Origin: Papilionanthe hookeriana x Papilionanthe teres
Lineage: Eukaryota > Streptophyta > Magnoliopsida > Asparagales > Orchidaceae
Assembly: GCA_022702705.1 (NCBI GenBank)
Contig: CM040423.1
Span: 126,098,295-126,162,294 of the forward strand
DNA: 64,000 nt
Reading direction: 5' to 3'
The notes below the pieces were generated by a model. It was not told the origin of the DNA. It worked only from the letters and a program-made list of their open reading frames with translations, and did no database searches. Numbering within the stretch: position 1 is the first letter of the stretch; the number at the start of each line of letters is the position of its first letter. Positions 1 to 11,304 of the stretch are shown here, one piece after another. The position numbers and the translations under genes were made by a program.

Positions 1-115
1 CAGAATAAAACACAAAGAAAACAGCCAAGGAAGAGAACAAGAGGTGGGGAAGGGGTCCTGATCCACTTTCCAATGCATAAAACCAACAACACCGCCATTA
101 CCAAGAAGAGGGAAG

Positions 116-118
<3 letters not shown>

Positions 119-160
<42 letters not shown>

Positions 161-237
161 ATATACATATATATGTATATATATGTAGATATATAGACAT
201 ATATAATTACTTATATGTAGATATATAGACATATATA

Positions 238-271
<34 letters not shown>
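119..271. repeat. (TA)n microsatellite at the 3' end of LINE E1
   Basis: Nearly pure TA to about 158, then TA interrupted by CATA, GTATA and TAGATA words. It directly abuts the A-rich 3' end of the minus-strand LINE E1. The first ~118 bases of the window carry no recognisable gene. Confidence 0.95.
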
Positions 272-275
<4 letters not shown>

Positions 276-312
276 TGAAAAGGAAAAAAATTCATTCAGC
301 AAAAGTCAACAA

Positions 313-1851
313 AGTTTACATACATCTAATATAGGGAATATCGGTCAAATCCCCAAAAAGTAAAAGCTTTAAAGGATCATCAGGTTTAACATAAAAAATA
401 ATCCTTTGAGCTGCAGTAGCACGTTTGGCCAACCAGTTAGCAGGTTGGTTACCTTCTCTAAAGATATGGGACCACTTGAGGGTGAGAGAGCGAAATGTTG
501 AAGTAAACACATCAGGACCTGCTGTTTTATTACCATCAATGCTCTTTAAAGCTTGCAATATCTCCTGTTTATCAGGTAAGAAAGTTAAATTAAGCTGATT
601 CACATAATCTTGATGATCGGAAAACATCTCAACGAACAAATGAAGTAGAGGATATAGGTCGTTCAGCAAACAAATTCTGAAAATGTAATACAGCACTTTG
701 TGAGAGGGAAGATTGGTCAGTAACCCAATTGCCAGCCTCATCCTTGATTTTAAGTATAGCATTTATTTTTCTTCTGTGTTTAATGACTAAATGAAAATAC
801 TTAGAATTCCTGTCCCCATAAAGGTAATTGTTTACAACAGCTTTTTGTTGTAGAAAAGCCTCTTCCCTTTCTAGTGCTTGGAGAAAAACTGACCGGGCAA
901 TTTCAAGTTCATGTGCCTGATCCTCTCCCAAATCATTTGCAGCTTCCAACAAATGAAATTTAGCTTCTGCATCTTTAACTTGTTGAAAAACATTTCCAAA
1001 CTGAGTCTTATTCCACAGTCTTAGTTTAAAAGCTACATTCTTTTGCAATCTCCACAGTCTCACAAAAGGACTACAGCTAATGTAATCAGAGACATTCCAG
1101 GCTCTGTGTACTTCAGCTAGAAAGCTATCATGAGTGCACCAAGCATTGAGAAATCTAAATTGGGAGTACCCTTTGTAAGAACTAAAAGAAATCTGGATTA
1201 GTAGTGGGGAGTGGTCAGATGTTGCCCTGTGTAAATGCCGCACTCGAGTTATGGGAAAGGTGTCGAGCCATAGGTCATTAGCTAAAGCTCTATCAATTCT
1301 CTCAAGCAAATTACCTCTCTTCCATGTGAAAGGGGTACCAATGTAGCCTAGATCAAATAATCCCGCATTAGTGATATTCCGAGAGAATTGTAACATGGTA
1401 TTAAGATCGGGAGTTCTTCCCCCTTTTTCTCACCGGGATCTCTAATGCGTTAAAATCCCCACCGACAATCCAATTCGAAGAGTTACTTAGTACCGATCCG
1501 CCACAGCTCATTCCAAAGAGAAACTCTATCCATAGGAGTACACCCAAGCATAGATGATAGTAGCATCGCCTCGGAAAGAATCCATCCCAAACTGTAAATG
1601 GAGAAATTGATAATTATCAAGTTGAACATTGCAGTTTAGCTCCTTTCTTGTAAAAATCTAGATCTTATTGTAGCAGTTGGAGTGAAAATGGAATCCAGGA
1701 AATCTTTTAGTGAATTTAGAGATGTTGGTATGTACCATAGGTTCCAGTAATGCTATAATCCAAGGATTAAAAGTCTTGTTAAGATGTAGTAATCTATTAA
1801 GGGTGCCAGGACTTGCCACACCCTAACATTCCAACAAATCAGATTAATCAT
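313..1851 (-). pseudogene. LINE E1 ORF2 remnant (endonuclease, RT start fused to RNase H tail)
   Basis: ORF2 in this family encodes the endonuclease and reverse transcriptase needed for target-primed insertion. Starting at the ATG at 1851 the N-terminal endonuclease (1851-1400) is broken by several frame changes. The C-terminal endonuclease half is open from 1396 to 629 and shows FTWKRGNLLERIDR and the SDHSPLL motif. A frame change follows, then the RT lead-in SIDGNKTAGPD. Near 498 the reading frame jumps in-frame to the RNase H tail KWSHIFREGNQPANWLAKRA and ends at 316. The RT palm, including the xADD motif, is absent, so this copy cannot mobilise itself. Confidence 0.9.
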
Positions 1852-3358
1852 GGTGTAATGCCTTACTGTACTCTAGTAATTCTAGGGGGTGTTGCATCGA
1901 ATGATGCATACCAATAATATTAGACTTAGATAAAATTTTCGGCTCCATAATATCTTTTCTCCTCCTTCTACTTTTCTCGTTGAGACCAAGCACCATCGCA
2001 GTAGTTGGTAAATTCTCAAGAATCATTTGGCGCATTCCCCAATTATGGGACTTGAAGGGGTTATAAAAGTGGCACCTGCATCAGAGTAATCTGGGATCAC
2101 TTCCTTAGTAGTATCAACTCCCTGTGCAGCACTTGTGATCCTAGATGTGGTGGCAGCTGTAGGCTCCTTAGGGACAATGTTTGATAAATCAATATGCTGT
2201 AAATTCTTATTCCTCCTCCTCCTACTTCCTTGTTGAGACCTGGCCCCTTCTGCATCAGAATTATCTGAACTCACATCATCAGCTTCAATAACCAATGTAG
2301 CATTATTCATAACATTGTCTCTAATCTCTATTGGTAGATCTGCATATTTCCCAATAGCTGCCTGCCCAATTTGATCAGCATAGTTTTTAAAATCCCCCTC
2401 CTTATCAACAAGCCCATTCAGACCTTGATTTAGAATTGCAAGTTCATTATTCAAATCCCGGGTAGTAATTGGGACATTGCAACTCGGAATCACCGGAGAT
2501 ATAGGTGGATTGACAGTCTTCTTAGTAACCTTATTATTTACATTATAAGGTCTTAATTCAGGGTGGATTTTAAAGCATTGTTCCATGGTGTGTCCAAATA
2601 GGTGACAGTGCTTGCAATACAAAGGTTGATATTCCATAACAATGGGTTGCCAGTATCCATTGTTAGCAGTGCCTCAGCCGTACCCCATCCAAATAAGGTT
2701 GAGTAATGTACCTTTCTACTAGAAATCTTGCATTGGAAATCCTGGTAACATTAGCAGAGGGGATATCAAGTTTAAGTGGCCTTCCCATAGCATCAGCTAT
2801 ATCATAGATGATTCTATGATTGTTAAAGGGAAGTTTTAAGTTAGGGAGACTGAACCACACTGGAACTATAGGTGGTTCTTTAGTTGGATCAAAGTCCATT
2901 GTCCACTTGAGGAGCTTCATGGGTTTCCTATCTATCATTATAACTTTTTTAGAAAAAACCTGTGCATAATCCTCCTCCTTAATAAGTCGCAACATAATGT
3001 GTCTACTGTCAAAACCCCCTAATTTCCAACTGCCCACCAGCTTGAAATCATCAACAACTTTTCTCAAGATATCCATTTTAGGATGGTCAAACTGAAATTT
3101 CCCTACCAAGGTAAATTTATAGGGCTCCGACAGTTTCAGAATCTCCTCCTCAGTGAAAATCAGAGCCAGCTTCCCAGTCTTCCAAGTACATTTCCTAATA
3201 AACTCACACTCAGCTTTCCCATCCATTGCATCATGAAATAATTGAGGGAACACCAGTTTATCTTCTAGAGTGGTTCCACCATCTTTCCTCACTATAACTT
3301 CAGCAAAAGTACCCCTTCCAACAAAGTGTGGATCAGCCCGAGTGAGATCATGTGCCAT
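1844..3358 (-). pseudogene. LINE E1 ORF1 (DUF4283 plus CCHC zinc knuckle), frameshifted
   Basis: ORF1 of plant L1 elements is a nucleic-acid-binding protein that packages the element RNA. The start is the ATG at 3358, aligned with the start in E2. The DUF4283 region is open to about 2665 and includes LVFPQLFHDA and PPIVPVWFSLPNLKLPF. A frameshift follows, then the knuckle CKHCHLFGHTMEQC (2-4-4 spacing) near 2590-2615. A second frameshift near 2030 leads to a basic tail ending KALHHD. The stop codon lies inside the 8-base overlap with ORF2 (1844-1851). Two frameshifts make it a pseudogene. Confidence 0.9.
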
Positions 3359-3591
3359 TGCCAATGTAATAGTACCTCAAGCAAAATTCAAAAAATAAAG
3401 AGCCCGGGAAGTGAGAAAAAATCACCCCCACCCAAAACCAAAGGAAGAAGAGAACTGAGAAGGCTTCCAGCTTCTTAACAACCACCTTTCTCCACCTTGC
3501 ACCAAAGACAGCTCGCTCACCTTACCAGCTTCCTCCATGGAAACCCTAGCGAGCACCTCCCTCCAAACCAGACTCGCTATTTTTTGTGTAC

Positions 3592-3597
<6 letters not shown>

Positions 3598-3644
<47 letters not shown>
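3598..3644. repeat. (TA)n microsatellite between head-to-head LINEs E1 and E2
   Basis: About 47 bases of near-pure TA separate the 5' ends of E1 (minus) and E2 (plus). The 16-base blocks at 3535-3550 and 3680-3695 are exact inverted copies of each other because both belong to the LINE 5' UTR. Confidence 0.95.
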
Positions 3645-3649
<5 letters not shown>

Positions 3650-3851
3650 AATGGCGGCCGGGAGCTTCCCTAGTGCTCTGCTAGGGTTTCCATGGAAGTG
3701 GTGACCTTCCTGACTGCGGCAGAAGTTCAAAGGTGGTGGTGGCTTGTTGCTGAGTTCTTTTCTGAGGTTGGTTCGTCTTGACTAAGGATTTTACTCTTTC
3801 CCGGGTTTTGGGAATTTTTGAATTTCTTGAGGTTTTTACTGTTCCATTGGG

Positions 3852-5396
3852 ATGGCTGAGGCGCTTACTAAGGCGGATCCTAACTTTATGGGTAAAGGAA
3901 CCTTTCGTCGAAGTTACGGCTAAGAGAGGGTGGATCTACTTTGGGTGACAAACTGGTATTTCCTAAGTTATACCATGATGCTAAAGCCGGGAAGGCTGAA
4001 TGCGAGTTCATAAGGAAATGTACAAAGAAATCAGGGAAACTGGTGCTTATTTTCACTGAAGAGGAGTTGGACAAATTATCTGAGCCCTATAAATTCACTT
4101 TAGTGGGTAAGTTTCAATTTGGCCATCCAAAGCTTAACATTTTGAGAAAGGCTGTTGATTATTTTAAACTTGTGGGAAGTTGGAAGATTGGAGTCTTTGA
4201 CAGCAGGCACATAATGCTCCAATTAACTAGAGAAGATGATTATGCACAAGTGTTCTCTAAAAAGGTGATTATGATAGATGGAAAACCAATGAAATTATTG
4301 AAATGGACCTTGGATTTTGATCCTTCCAAAGAACCACCTATTGTACCTGTTTGGTTTAGCATGCCCAACCTGAAACTTCCTTTTATTAATCATAAGATCA
4401 TCTATGACATTGCTGACTCCATGGGTCGACCCCTAAAGCTTGATATACCCTCTACTAATATTACTAGAATCTCTAAAACTAGATTTTTAGTTGAAAGGGA
4501 CATTACTCTCCCCTATATTGATGGTGTTTGGCTAGGGACTGCCAACTGTGGATATTGGCAGCCTATAGTGCTTGAATACCAACCCTTGTATTGTAAACAT
4601 TGTCACATTTTTGGACACACTATGGAGCAGTGTTTTAAAATCCATCCTGAACTGAGGCCTTATAATGCTGCCAATAAAAGTAATAAGGATACTGTTCCTC
4701 AAGGAAGTCCTAATGCTGTCCCAACTCCATACTGTCCTCATGTTGAAACAAGCCAGGTTGATCTGATACTACCTCAATCAATTCAGAATTTGCCCTTACA
4801 AATTACTAATAATATCATGCCTGAGACTAGAAGAGTAGCTGAACAAGAGATAAAACTCAGGGATGTTTAGGGAGATGGAGCACAATCCAGTCAAAAAGGG
4901 TAATTCCAAAATCTGGAATCTCAATTTCCTGTGACAGGACAATTGGAAGATCAAGTGATTGATAATTGCATCTCTCAGGAAGTATAAGAGCAAGCCCAAC
5001 AAATACAATTGAATACTAAGGAGACAACTGATGAAATCAGGGTTCAACATAGTTCGCCAGAGAGGTTTCTTATCTTCCTCACAAGATAGATCTATTGGGA
5101 TGAAACTAGTTACACAAAGGGGTTCGGATGAAGAAGAAGAATTACACTACAGCTTCGAAGTTGGGGGTACCTTTATCACTCCACCTAATCCCGATCCGTG
5201 CAATCGATCGGCACAACCCATATTAGCTGATTTAGCAAATCAAAAAGAAGAGGAGTGGATTCAACAAAAAAGTAGAAGAAAAGGAAAAGATGCTTTAGAA
5301 CTCAGAAATTTATCTCAATCAAATGTCATTGGATTGGAAGTTTCTTCGCCACCCCTAGTACTAACTAGGGCTGGTAAGGCATTACATCATGATTAA
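3852..5396 (+). pseudogene. LINE E2 ORF1 (DUF4283 plus CCHC zinc knuckle)
   Basis: The start ATG at 3852 gives MAEALTKADPNF, matching E1. A frame change near 3904-3930 precedes the long open stretch to 4870, which holds DUF4283 (LVFPKLYHDA, PIVPVWFSMPNLKLPF, FLVERDITLPYIDGVWLGT) and the knuckle CKHCHIFGHTMEQC. A stop at 4868-4870 and further breaks to about 5030 interrupt the variable linker. The C-terminal tail (5031-5396) is open, basic and ends GKALHHD. The last codons overlap the ORF2 start (5389-5396). The product would bind the LINE RNA. Confidence 0.92.
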
Positions 5397-8300
5397 CTTG
5401 TTGTGCTGGAATGTTAGGGGTATTGCCGACCCTGGTACCCTTACCGTACTCAAACACTTAATCAAGACCAACAAGTTATGGATTTTTGCCATATTAGAAC
5501 CTTTGGTGCAGAAGAATATTTCCAAACACACAAAGCAATTTCCTGGATTCAATTGTTATAGAAACTGCAATAACAAGATTTGGGTCTTCACCAGGAAAGA
5601 GTTAAATTGTAAGGTTATTGCTGATAACTATCAATTTCTTCACTTGCATTTTGAGATGGAACAATTCTCTGGTTTTGCCACTTTTGTCTATGCTGGATGC
5701 ACTCATCAAGACAGAACTGCTCTTTGGGATGCCCTTCTTTGTCTCAGCCAAGCTCACACATGCTGGTTGGTGGGAGGTAATTTTAATTGCATAAGTGATC
5801 CTAGTGAGAAGATGGGGTTAGGACTCCTGATCTCCAAACCATGTTGAACTTCTCTCAAAATATTACTAAAGCTGGGCTTTTTGATTTGGGTTTCCTTGGC
5901 ACTCCTTTTACCTGGAAGAGAGGCAATCTGCTGGAGAGAATTGATAGAATCCTTGCTAATGACTGTTGGATGCATTCCTTTCCTATTACCCAAGTTCATC
6001 ATTTGCACAGAACTACCTCTGATCATTCCCCTCTATTAATTAAGATATCCTTCTTTCCAAGAACAAGATCTTCCCCATTTAGATTTTTAAATGTTTGGAC
6101 TGATCATCCTTCCTTTCTTGAGGTGGTAAAGGCTGGATGGACTAATCCAATTGCTTCTGATACTAATGCTCTTATAAAGCTTTGGAGGTTACAAAAGAAT
6201 GTGGCCTATCATCTAAGACATTGGAATAAGCATAGCTTTGGTAATATATTTCAACAGAGTCGTGAGGCCGATAACAAAGTCCAATTACTTGAAGCTACTC
6301 GGGATCCGGGAGGTGATAATGGCCAAGAGTTGATCAATGCTCGAATCCGTTAACCGAAGCTTTGGATAGAGAGGAGATGTTCTTGCAGCAGAAAGCCTCC
6401 ATTAACAAAAACTTTTTGGTGATAGAAATACAAAATTCTTCCATGCTATGATTAAATACAGAAGGCAAATAAAAGCTATTCTCAGCATTAAAGATCCTGA
6501 TGGTAGAAGAATTAATGATCCCAACCTCATTTCTCAAAGTGCAGCGAGGTATTTTCAGACTCAAATGGCTGCTCATTCTACTAACCCTTCTTTGTTCTTA
6601 TCTGATGTGTTCAATAATGACAATGCTTATGCTTCTCAACTTCACCTAACTCTTTTACCATATGTGAATGAAATTTTTTCAGCTCTAAAAAGTATTGATG
6701 GGAACAAGACTCGTGGGCCTGATGGTTTTAGTGCCTCCTTCTACTTAAAAGCTTGGGACATTGTTGGTGCTGATCTCTGCCATGCTGTCCAAGCTTTTTT
6801 CTCTGGTGCTGAGTTACCCAAATATTTTGCTGCATCTTGTATTGTTCTTATCCCTAAAGAACAAAAAAAGTCCTCTTGGACTGATTTTAGGCCTATTTGT
6901 CTCACTAACACTCTTACTAAAATTATTAGTAAGATATTGGTTAGTAGAATACAACCTCATTTAGACAAACTTATCGATGCTAACTCATCCGCATTTGTAC
7001 AGGGAAGAAATATTGCCGATAATTGTCTTTTAGCACAGGAATTACTTCTGGAGTTGGATAAACCCTGTAGAGGACACAATCTGATTCTGAAACTTGATCT
7101 TAAAAAATCATATGACTCTATCAGCTGGTCCTTCATTGATTTGGTTCTCAAGGCTAGAGGTTTCAACCCCTCCTTCTGCAACCTTGTCCAAAGGTGGCTA
7201 TCCAGCTCTGTTTATAGTGTGTTGGTAAATGGGGAGAGCTAGGGCTTCTTTTCGCCGGTAGGGGCATCAAACAAGGTGACCCTTTGTCCCCTACAATTTT
7301 TATACCGGCATTTGATTATCTATCCGTACTTCTTAATTCATCCCAGGGTAATGCTCACCACTTATGTTACAAACATAGTTCTGCCAAGATCATTAGCCAT
7401 TTGGCTTATGCTGATGAAATTATTCTATTTACTAATGGCAACAAACTTGCCATTAGAAAAACTATGCATTGTCTGGATCATTTCTTTCAAGTCTCTGGGC
7501 TGGAACTAAACAAACAGAAATGCCAATTCTTGGCAGGGAAGAACTACAAACATCATAACTGGATTAAAGCTACCACTGGATTCAACTCAGCTGTTTTACC
7601 TTTTAAGTACTTGGGTGTGCAATTGATTAAAGGTAGGAAGAAGCAAACTCAATATGATGATGTGGTTAATAAGATCTCTTCCACCATAAACTGTTGGACT
7701 AACAGCTTTCTTTCAAATGGGGGCAGATTAACCTTATTAAAAAGCATTCTATCTACCTTCCCTTTGTATACAATGCAAATGGTGAGAATGAAGAGAAGTA
7801 CCCAAAAAATGCTGGAGTCAATGTTTAACAAATTTTTGTGGGAGGGCCAATATAAACAACCCCATTGAGCTGTGTGGAATAAGCTTTGCAAACCTACCAT
7901 AGCTTGGGGACTGGGATTTAAAAGTTTTCAGCAAATGAATCAACTCTTCTACTGTAAACAATGGTTTAAATTTAGACAACAAGATACTATATGGGCTCAG
8001 TTCCTTAAAGCAAAATACTGTAAAAAGGTGCATCCTGATCTAGTTCAACCTAAAATTGGTGACTCCAAGCATTGGAAAAGTCTGTTAAAGGTCAGAGAAT
8101 CTGTTAATAAGCTAAGCTGCTGGGAGGTTGGTGCTGGACAAATTAGTTTCTGGATGGATAGCTGGCTCCCGGATGGTCCTCTTTCAGCATTACCTGATAC
8201 TAACTATCAGGTTAAGGTTTCTGAATTCTGGCTGAAGGACAAATGGAATGTAGATGCACTAAAAGAAGTGGTTGATGAAGAGACTGTACAACAAATCTTG

Positions 8301-9366
8301 TCTATCCCCATTGACCCTGGAAAACTTGATAAACTATTGATTAAACACCCCCCATCACAATCTGTGAATAATTTCATTCATAATTCCTTCACTCACTGTC
8401 CTGTTAACAGCTGGGGCACTTTTATTTGGTCTTCAAAAATCTCGCCTTCCATGTCCTTCTTTAATTGGAGATTAGCACATAGATTTCTCCCATTAGATGA
8501 AATTCTCAAACTAAAAGGATTAAGAACAGCTTCAAGATGTTGGCTATGTAAATCTGAGGAAGAAACATTGGATCATTTATTCCTTCAATGCCCTTTTACC
8601 TTACAGCTTTGGGAGGATGTGTTACATCTATTAAATCTCTTGCATCTAAGACATCATTGGGTCACCATTGAAACTTGCTGGAATGATTGGAAAAATCAGA
8701 AATGGGGTTGTGTCCCTCTTGTTATCAACTGGTTTGTATAGATGGCTAGAAATCAGGCCAAATTTGAGGATAAATCTTGCCCCCCTAAAACTCGCATGGC
8801 CAATCTGCTTCAATTATATCAGCAAGTCTGCTGCTAACTCTTCAACCCCTACTCAAAAAGTCTCCTTAGTGCACTGGGTACTGCCTTCACAGCCTTAGAT
8901 TAAAATTAATATGGATGGAAGTTTCACCTTTGCTGCTGCTGGGATTGGTCCTGTGTGCAGGAATCATATTGGGAAATTGCTTTGGTTCTTTCAATCTCCT
9001 CTAATCTCCTATTCTGCCCTGGAAGCTGAGATGAATGCTGTTCTCTGGGCCATTAAAATAGCTACAACCTTAAATCAAAAACAGATTTGGATTGAATCGG
9101 ATTCTCAACAAGTTATAAAGATGATGTTGGGTGACTTCACTCCCCCATGGAATCTGGTTTATTTATACAGAAAAATTTTACTTTTATCACTACATCTTAA
9201 CATCAAATGGTCTCACATTCATAGAAAATGGAATCAACTCCGCCAATTGGTTAGCAAGACTTCTTCCTCCAACCATAGTGTAATCTTTTCCTTTTTGTCT
9301 GCTAAGCCTTTAAGGCAGTTACTTTTGGGGGACTCTCTTCACCTCCCTTTCATTAGATGTACCTAA
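5389..9366 (+). pseudogene. LINE E2 ORF2 (endonuclease, RT, zf-RVT, RNase H), dead
   Basis: The domains are in the usual order. The endonuclease begins MINLLCWNVRG at 5389 and continues with SDHSPLL near 6015. RT covers about 6448-7868 (SIDGNKTRGPDGF, FVQGRNIADN, KLDLKKSYDSISW). zf-RVT covers 7872-8741 with SPSMSFFNWRL and CWLCKSEEETLDHLFLQC. RNase H covers 8890-9366. Frameshifts fall near 5815, 6345 and 7250, with a tryptophan-to-TAG stop at 7240-7242 and stops at 7866-7868 and 8739-8741. Two catalytic changes are visible: the endonuclease motif GDFN reads GNFN, and the RT box reads YADE instead of YADD. It is therefore inactive by residue as well as by frame. Confidence 0.93.
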
Positions 9367-9404
9367 TCTTATCTTATTAATGAATGATTTCCTTTTTTTG
9401 CTAA

Positions 9405-9428
9405 ATATATATATATATATATAAATCT

Positions 9429-9509
<81 letters not shown>

Positions 9510-9519
9510 TATGTATATG

Positions 9520-9611
<92 letters not shown>

Positions 9612-9659
9612 TATAGATATGTATATGTATATATATATATGTATATATATGTATATATG
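9405..9659. repeat. (TA)n microsatellite between LINEs E2 and E3
   Basis: About 255 bases of TA with scattered CATA, GTATA and TAGATA interruptions. It joins the 3' end of E2 to the 5' end of E3. Long Ile-Tyr reading frames across it are artefacts of the dinucleotide repeat. Confidence 0.95.
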
Positions 9660-9805
9660 TTTTGGATTGGTTTTGTTGGTGTTCCCGGGCTTCTGAATTG
9701 GATTTTTTTCCAATTTTTGTTTCCCGGGCTTGTTCTTTTTTAAATTCTGATTTGGGTGAATTCAATTCCTTTGAATTCCTTGGATTTGTTCTTGTTTTGT
9801 GTCTG

Positions 9806-11304
9806 ATGGCTGTACAGAATTCTGCTGGAAAGGCTTCCTTTGTGGATGTGGTGGGCTCGAATTTGGTCGATTCTGATAAGCTTGTCTTTCCCCAACTCTA
9901 TCATGATGTCCGTTTCGGTAAAAATGGATGTTCTTTCATTAAGACAATTATCAAGAAAGGTGGAAAACCTGCTTTGATTTTCTCTGAAACTGAATTGGCT
10001 TCCCTGGCTGATGCGCAGAGGTTTACACTTGTTCGGAAATTCCAATATGGACATCCTAAATTGGAAAGAATTAGAAAATGCTTTGAAGATTTGAAGCTTA
10101 CTGGTATTTGGAAAGTGGGTCTTTTTGGTGGTAGGCATATCATGATTAAACTTTCCAATGAAGAGGATTATGCAAATTTATTTTCCAAGAAGTTTATTAT
10201 CGTGGAGGGTATTTACATGAAAATCTTGAAATGGTCTCCCGAATTTGATTCTAATCGGGAAGCACCTATTATTCCAGTATGGTTTAAGATTCCTAATCTC
10301 AAACTGCAGTTCTTTAATCATCAGGTTCTTTATGCAATTGGTACTGCTTTGGGAAAACCACTTAAATTAGATCTGGCTACCTTTAATCTATCCAGACCTT
10401 CCTTGGCAAGAATCCTTGTTGAAAGAGATATTACACTTCAAGATGATAATGAAATTTGGCTGGGGTCTCCACATAATGGATATTGGCAATCTATTGTAAT
10501 GGAACATAGACCTTTTTATTGCAATCATTGTAAAATGTTTGTTCATACTAAGGAAGGTTGTTATAGAATTCATCCTAATCTTATGCCATCTAAATATAAG
10601 GCTGGAACTGTTGCTGATACACAAAGAGGGCAGAATCTTGATATTGTTAAGGGGACTCCTATTGTGGTTCAGATAACTCAAAATGTGATTCATGATTTCT
10701 CTGCTGCTATTGAACCTGCTGAAACTTTGACTAATGCATCTGCTAAATATAATTGTTCTACCTTGAACAACAACAACCTAGCCGATCCAGCTTACGTTGA
10801 TGTTTCGATCCTAATATTTCTGCTGAGAATCCTCTTATTGATTGTACACTCAATTCTGGTTCTATCATTACAAATGTTATTGATGAATTAGATAAGGATT
10901 TGGATTCAGCTATTCCTGGAACTGCTATTGCTGCTAATAATCTTTATTCTGGTAATGTTGCTACTGTTAATGAAGTATCTGGTAATTTAAATTCTGAAAG
11001 TTCAATTACTGTTGATGGAAATGGGAATGAAGTTGTTATTAGAACAGAATTATCTTCTTATCGAGCTAAGGAGGTTTCACTCCGCTATTATTAACTATCC
11101 TATATTTCGGAATTCTTCACGAACTTGGATTCTAATTCTTCGATCAAGTTGAATGTTGTCGATACGGATTTGAAAGAAGATTGGATGGTGCAAAATTCTA
11201 AGAAGAAGAAGGAATTAAAGCAATTATCGATATCTAATATTATCCCCTCTAATATCGCTACTTTTTCTAGGCTTACTAGAGGAAGTAGATCTACTCATGA
11301 TTAA
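9806..11304 (+). pseudogene. LINE E3 ORF1 (DUF4283 plus zinc knuckle)
   Basis: ATG at 9806 is the first start after the 5' UTR and aligns with the other ORF1 starts. It is open to 10891 (about 362 codons). DUF4283 shows LVFPQLYHDVRFG and PIIPVWFKIPNLKLQFF. The knuckle reads CNHCKMFVHTKEGC: zinc ligands kept, but the usual glycine before histidine is valine. A frameshift near 10890 and a stop at 11092-11094 break the serine/asparagine-rich linker. The tail resumes near 11150 and ends at the TAA at 11304, which overlaps the ORF2 ATG by 8 bases. Confidence 0.9.

Larger units (their letters stand above)
272..3597 (-). mobile_element. LINE E1 (L1-type), internally deleted
   Basis: A minus-strand non-LTR retrotransposon with (TA)n on both sides. 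In sense order it has a 5' UTR (3597 to 3359) carrying the block CTAGGGTTTCCATGG, an ORF1, an ORF2 starting in an 8-base overlap, and a short A-rich 3' end. It is about 3.3 kb against about 5.7 kb for E2 and E3. The difference is a deletion of roughly 2.5 kb near position 498 that removes most of the reverse transcriptase, all of zf-RVT and most of RNase H. It is closest to E2 by protein similarity. Confidence 0.9.
3645..9404 (+). mobile_element. LINE E2 (L1-type), full length but degenerate
   Basis: A plus-strand LINE of about 5.76 kb, bounded by (TA)n at both ends. It contains a 5' UTR with GCTAGGGTTTCCATGG at 3680-3695, ORF1, ORF2 with all expected domains, and a short T/A-rich 3' end ending at TTTGCTAAATATA. 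Several single-base indels and stops break both frames. It is the most complete LINE here by domain content. Confidence 0.93.

Noticed and set aside
98..295. Ile-Tyr-rich reading frames over the TA arrays (also 9369-9765, 28699-29809, 33125-33723, 34921-35191)
   Set aside because: They are translations of (TA)n and have no independent evidence of coding.
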